The position numbers and the translations under genes are program-made. Shown here one piece after another: positions 60,928-64,000 of a stretch of DNA of 64,000 bases (the first letter of the stretch is position 1; the number at the start of each line of letters is the position of its first letter). Origin of the DNA: Mycolicibacterium gilvum (GTDB lineage: Bacteria; Actinomycetota; Actinomycetes; Mycobacteriales; Mycobacteriaceae); assembly GCF_900454025.1 (NCBI RefSeq), contig NZ_UGQM01000001.1, positions 3,968,001 to 4,032,000 of the forward strand, written 5' to 3'. The notes below the pieces were generated by a model, which did no database searches, was not told the origin of the DNA, and saw only the letters and a program-made list of their open reading frames with translations.

Positions 60928-63900
60928 TCAGTCTCGGATCGGCGGACCCGCCGGACGCGCCGCGGCGCGCCTGCGGTGCCTGCCCACCGGAGCGGCGGCT
61001 ACGGGCTCCTCCTCATCGTCCTCATCGGAGTCCTCATCCTCGTCGTCGTCGTCGTCGAAGTCGGAGTCGTCATCCTCGTCGTCGTCCTCGTCGTCGGAGT
61101 CCTCGTCCTCGTCGAGTTCATCGATGTCGTCGTCCTCGTCCTCGTCGTCATCGTCGAGGTCGATCTCGTCCACATCGGAGTCCTCGTCGGAGTCCTCGTC
61201 CTCGGAGTCCTCGTCCTCGGAGTCGTCGTCCTCGGAGTCGTCGCCGAACTCGTCGTCGGTGTCGGCCACCGTCGGTGTCGCATCGGCGTCGATCTCGGCG
61301 ACCTCCTCCGGCGCCAGCGAGACGTCGTCGCGTTCCTCGCCGTCCTGGCCGTCCTCGCCGTCCTCGTCCTTGCCGTTGGCTGCAGCCATCGCCTTGAACA
61401 TCGGATGCTCTCCCGGCAGATGGGCCGGGACCTTCGTGACCTGGACCTCGGGCTCGGGCTTCGCGCCGCGCTTGCCGCGCCGGCTGCGACGGCCACTGCC
61501 ACCGCCCCCGCCGCCGTTGCCGCCGCCCCCGGAGTCGGCCTTGCGACCGTTGGAGCCCGACGACGAATCGACCGGATCACCGTGCAGCATGATGCCCCGC
61601 CCGGAGCAGTGCGTGCAGGTCGTCGAGAAGGCCTCGATCAGGCCGGTGCCCAGACGCTTCCTGGTCAACTGGACCAGGCCCAGCGACGTCACCTCCGACA
61701 CCTGGTGGCGGGTGCGGTCCCGGGCGAGGGCCTCGGTCAGCCTGCGCAGCACCAGGTCGCGATTCGACTCCAGCACCATGTCGATGAAGTCGATGACGAC
61801 GATGCCGCCGATGTCACGCAACCGGAGCTGCCGCACGGTCTCCTCGGCGGCCTCCAGGTTGTTCCGGGTGACCGTCTGTTCGAGGTTGCCCCCCGAACCG
61901 GTGAACTTGCCGGTGTTGACGTCGACGACCGTCATGGCCTCGGTGCGGTCGATCACCAGCGTTCCGCCCGACGGCAGGTACACCTTGCGGTCCATCGCCT
62001 TGGCCAGCTGTTCGTCGATGCGGTGTACGGCGAAGACGTCGGGGGCCGTGCCGGCTTCGGGAGATCCGGCAGGTTCGTACCGGGTGATCCGGGGCAGCAG
62101 CTCCGGGGCCACAGCGGTCACGTAGTCGTCGATCGTCTTCCAGGCCTGGTCACCGGAGACGATCAGGTTCGAGAAGTCCTCGTTGAACAGGTCGCGGATG
62201 ACCTTGACGAGAACATCGGGTTCCTCGTAGAGCGCGACCGCTGCCCCGGCCTTCTTCGCCGTGACCTCGGCGGCCTTGGCCTCGATGTCGGTCCACCTCT
62301 TCTGCAGGCGTTCGACGTCGGTACGGATGTCGTCTTCTTTGACGCCCTCGGACGCCGTGCGGATGATGACGCCGGCGTTGGACGGGACGACCTCGCGCAG
62401 GATCTCCTTCAACCGTTGCCGCTCGGTGTCGGGCAGCTTGCGGCTGATGCCGGTCGACGATGCACCCGGCACGTAGACGAGGTACCGCCCGGCCAGGGAC
62501 ACCTGGGTCGTCAACCGGGCGCCCTTGTGACCGACGGGGTCCTTGCTGACCTGGACGACGACGTAGTCGCCCGGCTTGAGCGCCTGTTCGATCTTGCGCT
62601 GGGCGCCGCCGAGACCGGCCGCCTCCCAGTTCACCTCACCGGCGTAGAGCACGCCGTTGCGGCCGCGGCCGATGTCGACGAACGCCGCCTCCATCGACGG
62701 CAGCACGTTCTGCACGATGCCGAGGTAGATGTTGCCGACCAGTGACACCTGGGCTGCCGACGTCACGAAATGCTCGACCACCACGCCGTCTTCGAGGACC
62801 GCGATCTGGGTGTACCGCGCGCCTTCGTGCGGGGGCTCGGTGCGGACCTTGTCCCGGACGACCATCGTGCGTTCGACGGCTTCGCGCCGGGCCAGGAACT
62901 CGGCCTCCGACAGGATCGGCGGTCGGCGTCGTCCCGCGTCGCGCCCGTCCCTGCGGCGCTGACGTTTGGCCTCCAGGCGGGTCGAACCGCTGATCCCCTG
63001 GATCTCGTCGCTCTTGTCGCCCTTGTCGGCCCGTCCGGATTTCCGCGGCTCACGCTCGTGGACGACGGTGTTCGGGGGGTCGTCGGGTGATCCGCCGGAA
63101 CCGTTGTCGTCGTCGGATCCGGACTTGCGCCGGCGGCGGCGGCGCCGTCTACGGGTGCCGGCGTCACCGCCCGCGCCGTCGTCATCGCCGTTGTCGTCCT
63201 CGCCGTTGTCGTCCTCGGAGTCGTCCGACCGGGCCTTCTCCGTTTCGGCGTCACCGTCTGAATCGCCGTCGGCGTCGGAGGGCTCGTCGCCGTTCTGTTC
63301 GCCGCGTCCGCGCCCACGACCGCGCCGGCCGCGCCGGCGCCGCTTGGCCGCGGGCCGACCCGACTGGTCGTCATCGGAGTCGGAATCCGAGTCGTCGGAA
63401 TCGTCGGAGTCGGACGCGTCCTCATCGTCGTCATCGCTGTCCTCGTAACGGTCCTCGAACCGGACCGGTTGGGGCGCGACGAACAGCGGCAGGTAGTCGG
63501 CAGGCTCGGCGGTCGACGGTGCGGACGGCGTCTCCAGGATCAGCCGGGACTCCGGCTCCTCCTCGGCAGGTGCCTCCGGGGCCGGCGCCTCAGGCCCGGG
63601 CTGGGGCTGGGCTTGGGCTTCGGACTGGGCCTGGGCTTCGGGCTGGGGCTCGGCCTGGGCTTCGACGGCGTCGGTGGCGACCTCGGTCACCTGCTCCGGG
63701 GTGGTCTCCGGTTCCGGAGCGGCCAACACCTCGCGCACCCGGTCGGCCTCGTCGGGACCCACCGTCGAATGCGCGCTGCGGGCCCGGCCGTCGAGCTCGG
63801 CCAGTGCGTCGATGATGCGACGGCTCGTGGTGCCCAGCACCCGCGCCAGCGAATGAACCCGGAGCTTCTCGGACGCCGGAGCGCTCTTCGCCTGCGAGGG

Positions 63901-63972
63901 CGTCTCAGCTAAGCGCTGGGGCTCTTCCCCAAGTTCGTGGTTCGAATCCTGCAAGTTCTCATTGTCAGCCAC
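60928..63972 (-). CDS. rne: Ribonuclease E/G with long acidic tails
   Basis: The 1014-aa endoribonuclease has its core near residues 360-840: S1-like DGVVVEHFVTSAAQVSLVGN, IYLGIVQNVLPSMEAAFVDIG, the catalytic region VVDVNTGKFTG and IVVIDFIDM with metal-binding Asp residues, and the CTHC zinc link (TTCTHCSGRGIML). An N-terminal helical motif LRVHSLARVLGTTSRRIIDALAEL resembles the IF2-N type. The flanks are extreme low-complexity: Glu/Gln/Pro/Ala and Asp/Ser runs with Arg-rich GRRGRGRGRG before the core, and about 100 residues of Asp/Glu/Ser at the C-terminus ending in [12 protein letters not shown]. The GTG start follows GAGGAGAATAC. It leads mRNA decay and rRNA processing. Confidence 0.95.
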   Translation of the reverse strand: MADNENLQDSNHELGEEPQRLAETPSQAKSAPASEKLRVHSLARVLGTTSRRIIDALAELDGRARSAHSTVGPDEADRVREVLAAPEPETTPEQVTEVATDAVEAQAEPQPEAQAQSEAQAQPQPGPEAPAPEAPAEEEPESRLILETPSAPSTAEPADYLPLFVAPQPVRFEDRYEDSDDDDEDASDSDDSDDSDSDSDDDQSGRPAAKRRRRGRRGRGRGRGEQNGDEPSDADGDSDGDAETEKARSDDSEDDNGEDDNGDDDGAGGDAGTRRRRRRRRRKSGSDDDNGSGGSPDDPPNTVVHEREPRKSGRADKGDKSDEIQGISGSTRLEAKRQRRRDGRDAGRRRPPILSEAEFLARREAVERTMVVRDKVRTEPPHEGARYTQIAVLEDGVVVEHFVTSAAQVSLVGNIYLGIVQNVLPSMEAAFVDIGRGRNGVLYAGEVNWEAAGLGGAQRKIEQALKPGDYVVVQVSKDPVGHKGARLTTQVSLAGRYLVYVPGASSTGISRKLPDTERQRLKEILREVVPSNAGVIIRTASEGVKEDDIRTDVERLQKRWTDIEAKAAEVTAKKAGAAVALYEEPDVLVKVIRDLFNEDFSNLIVSGDQAWKTIDDYVTAVAPELLPRITRYEPAGSPEAGTAPDVFAVHRIDEQLAKAMDRKVYLPSGGTLVIDRTEAMTVVDVNTGKFTGSGGNLEQTVTRNNLEAAEETVRQLRLRDIGGIVVIDFIDMVLESNRDLVLRRLTEALARDRTRHQVSEVTSLGLVQLTRKRLGTGLIEAFSTTCTHCSGRGIMLHGDPVDSSSGSNGRKADSGGGGNGGGGGGSGRRSRRGKRGAKPEPEVQVTKVPAHLPGEHPMFKAMAAANGKDEDGEDGQDGEERDDVSLAPEEVAEIDADATPTVADTDDEFGDDSEDDDSEDEDSEDEDSDEDSDVDEIDLDDDDEDEDDDIDELDEDEDSDDEDDDEDDDSDFDDDDDEDEDSDEDDEEEPVAAAPVGRHRRRAAARPAGPPIRD

Positions 63973-64000
63973 GTATTCTCCTCAAGCCCCCGGGCGCGTC

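Noticed and set aside
60976..62745. Tandem GTC/GAC/TCG trinucleotide tracts that look like a repeat array
   Set aside because: They are the codon repeats of the acidic RNase E tail, with no unique spacers, so neither CRISPR nor an independent repeat element.

Overview
The window is chromosomal DNA from a mycobacterium, most likely a rapidly growing Mycolicibacterium-type species. The evidence is very high GC, mycobacterial protein sequences throughout, frequent GTG/TTG starts, many start codons placed 6-8 nt after a TANNNT -10 box (leaderless transcription), and a gene order that follows the M. tuberculosis Rv2388c-Rv2444c segment: hemW, sirA-cysH-chelatase, cysA-W-T-subI, trehalase, lppR, lepA, RNase Z, the transglutaminase/alpha-E/ATP-grasp trio, rpsT, holA-comEC-comEA, degV-octT-gpgP-rsfS-nadD, vWA-moxR-proA, rbsK, nadE, proB-obg-rpmA-rplU and rne. 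The synteny is recalled from knowledge of that genome; no alignment was run.

Layout. 1-5.4 kb: an iterative type I polyketide synthase of 6-methylsalicylate-synthase (MSAS) architecture, cut by the window edge just after its ACP serine and translationally coupled to a SnoaL-like protein. 5.5-7.6 kb: an F420-dependent oxidoreductase convergent with hemW. 7.6-17.7 kb: two sulfur-assimilation operons (sirA-cysH-chelatase on +, subI-cysT-cysW-cysA on -) enclosing two CNNM/CorC membrane proteins. Each sulfur operon is preceded by a tiny leaderless reading frame ending in a cysteine-codon cluster, a cysteine-sensing attenuator arrangement. 17.4-39.2 kb: conserved mycobacterial core, including methylglucose-lipopolysaccharide genes (octT, gpgP), competence-type genes, and a small block (33.3-35.9 kb) at the position where M. 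tuberculosis has eis.

39.2-47.8 kb is the accessory part. It holds a GntR regulator with a dre-like operator in front of a four-gene catabolic operon (APC permease, FGGY kinase, GlpA-like FAD dehydrogenase with a BFD-type iron-sulfur domain, second FAD oxidoreductase). A 1641-bp IS1634/IS1549-family element follows, flanked by an exact 40-bp direct repeat. The element interrupts a small secreted-protein gene that also appears frameshifted.

48-64 kb: core genes again (vWA/MoxR pair, proline biosynthesis proA and proB, nadE, obg, L27, L21, RNase E) with an inserted sirtuin, cytochrome P450 and TetR block. P450 and TetR are divergent around a perfect 9-bp inverted-repeat operator. RNase E carries very long acidic low-complexity tails.
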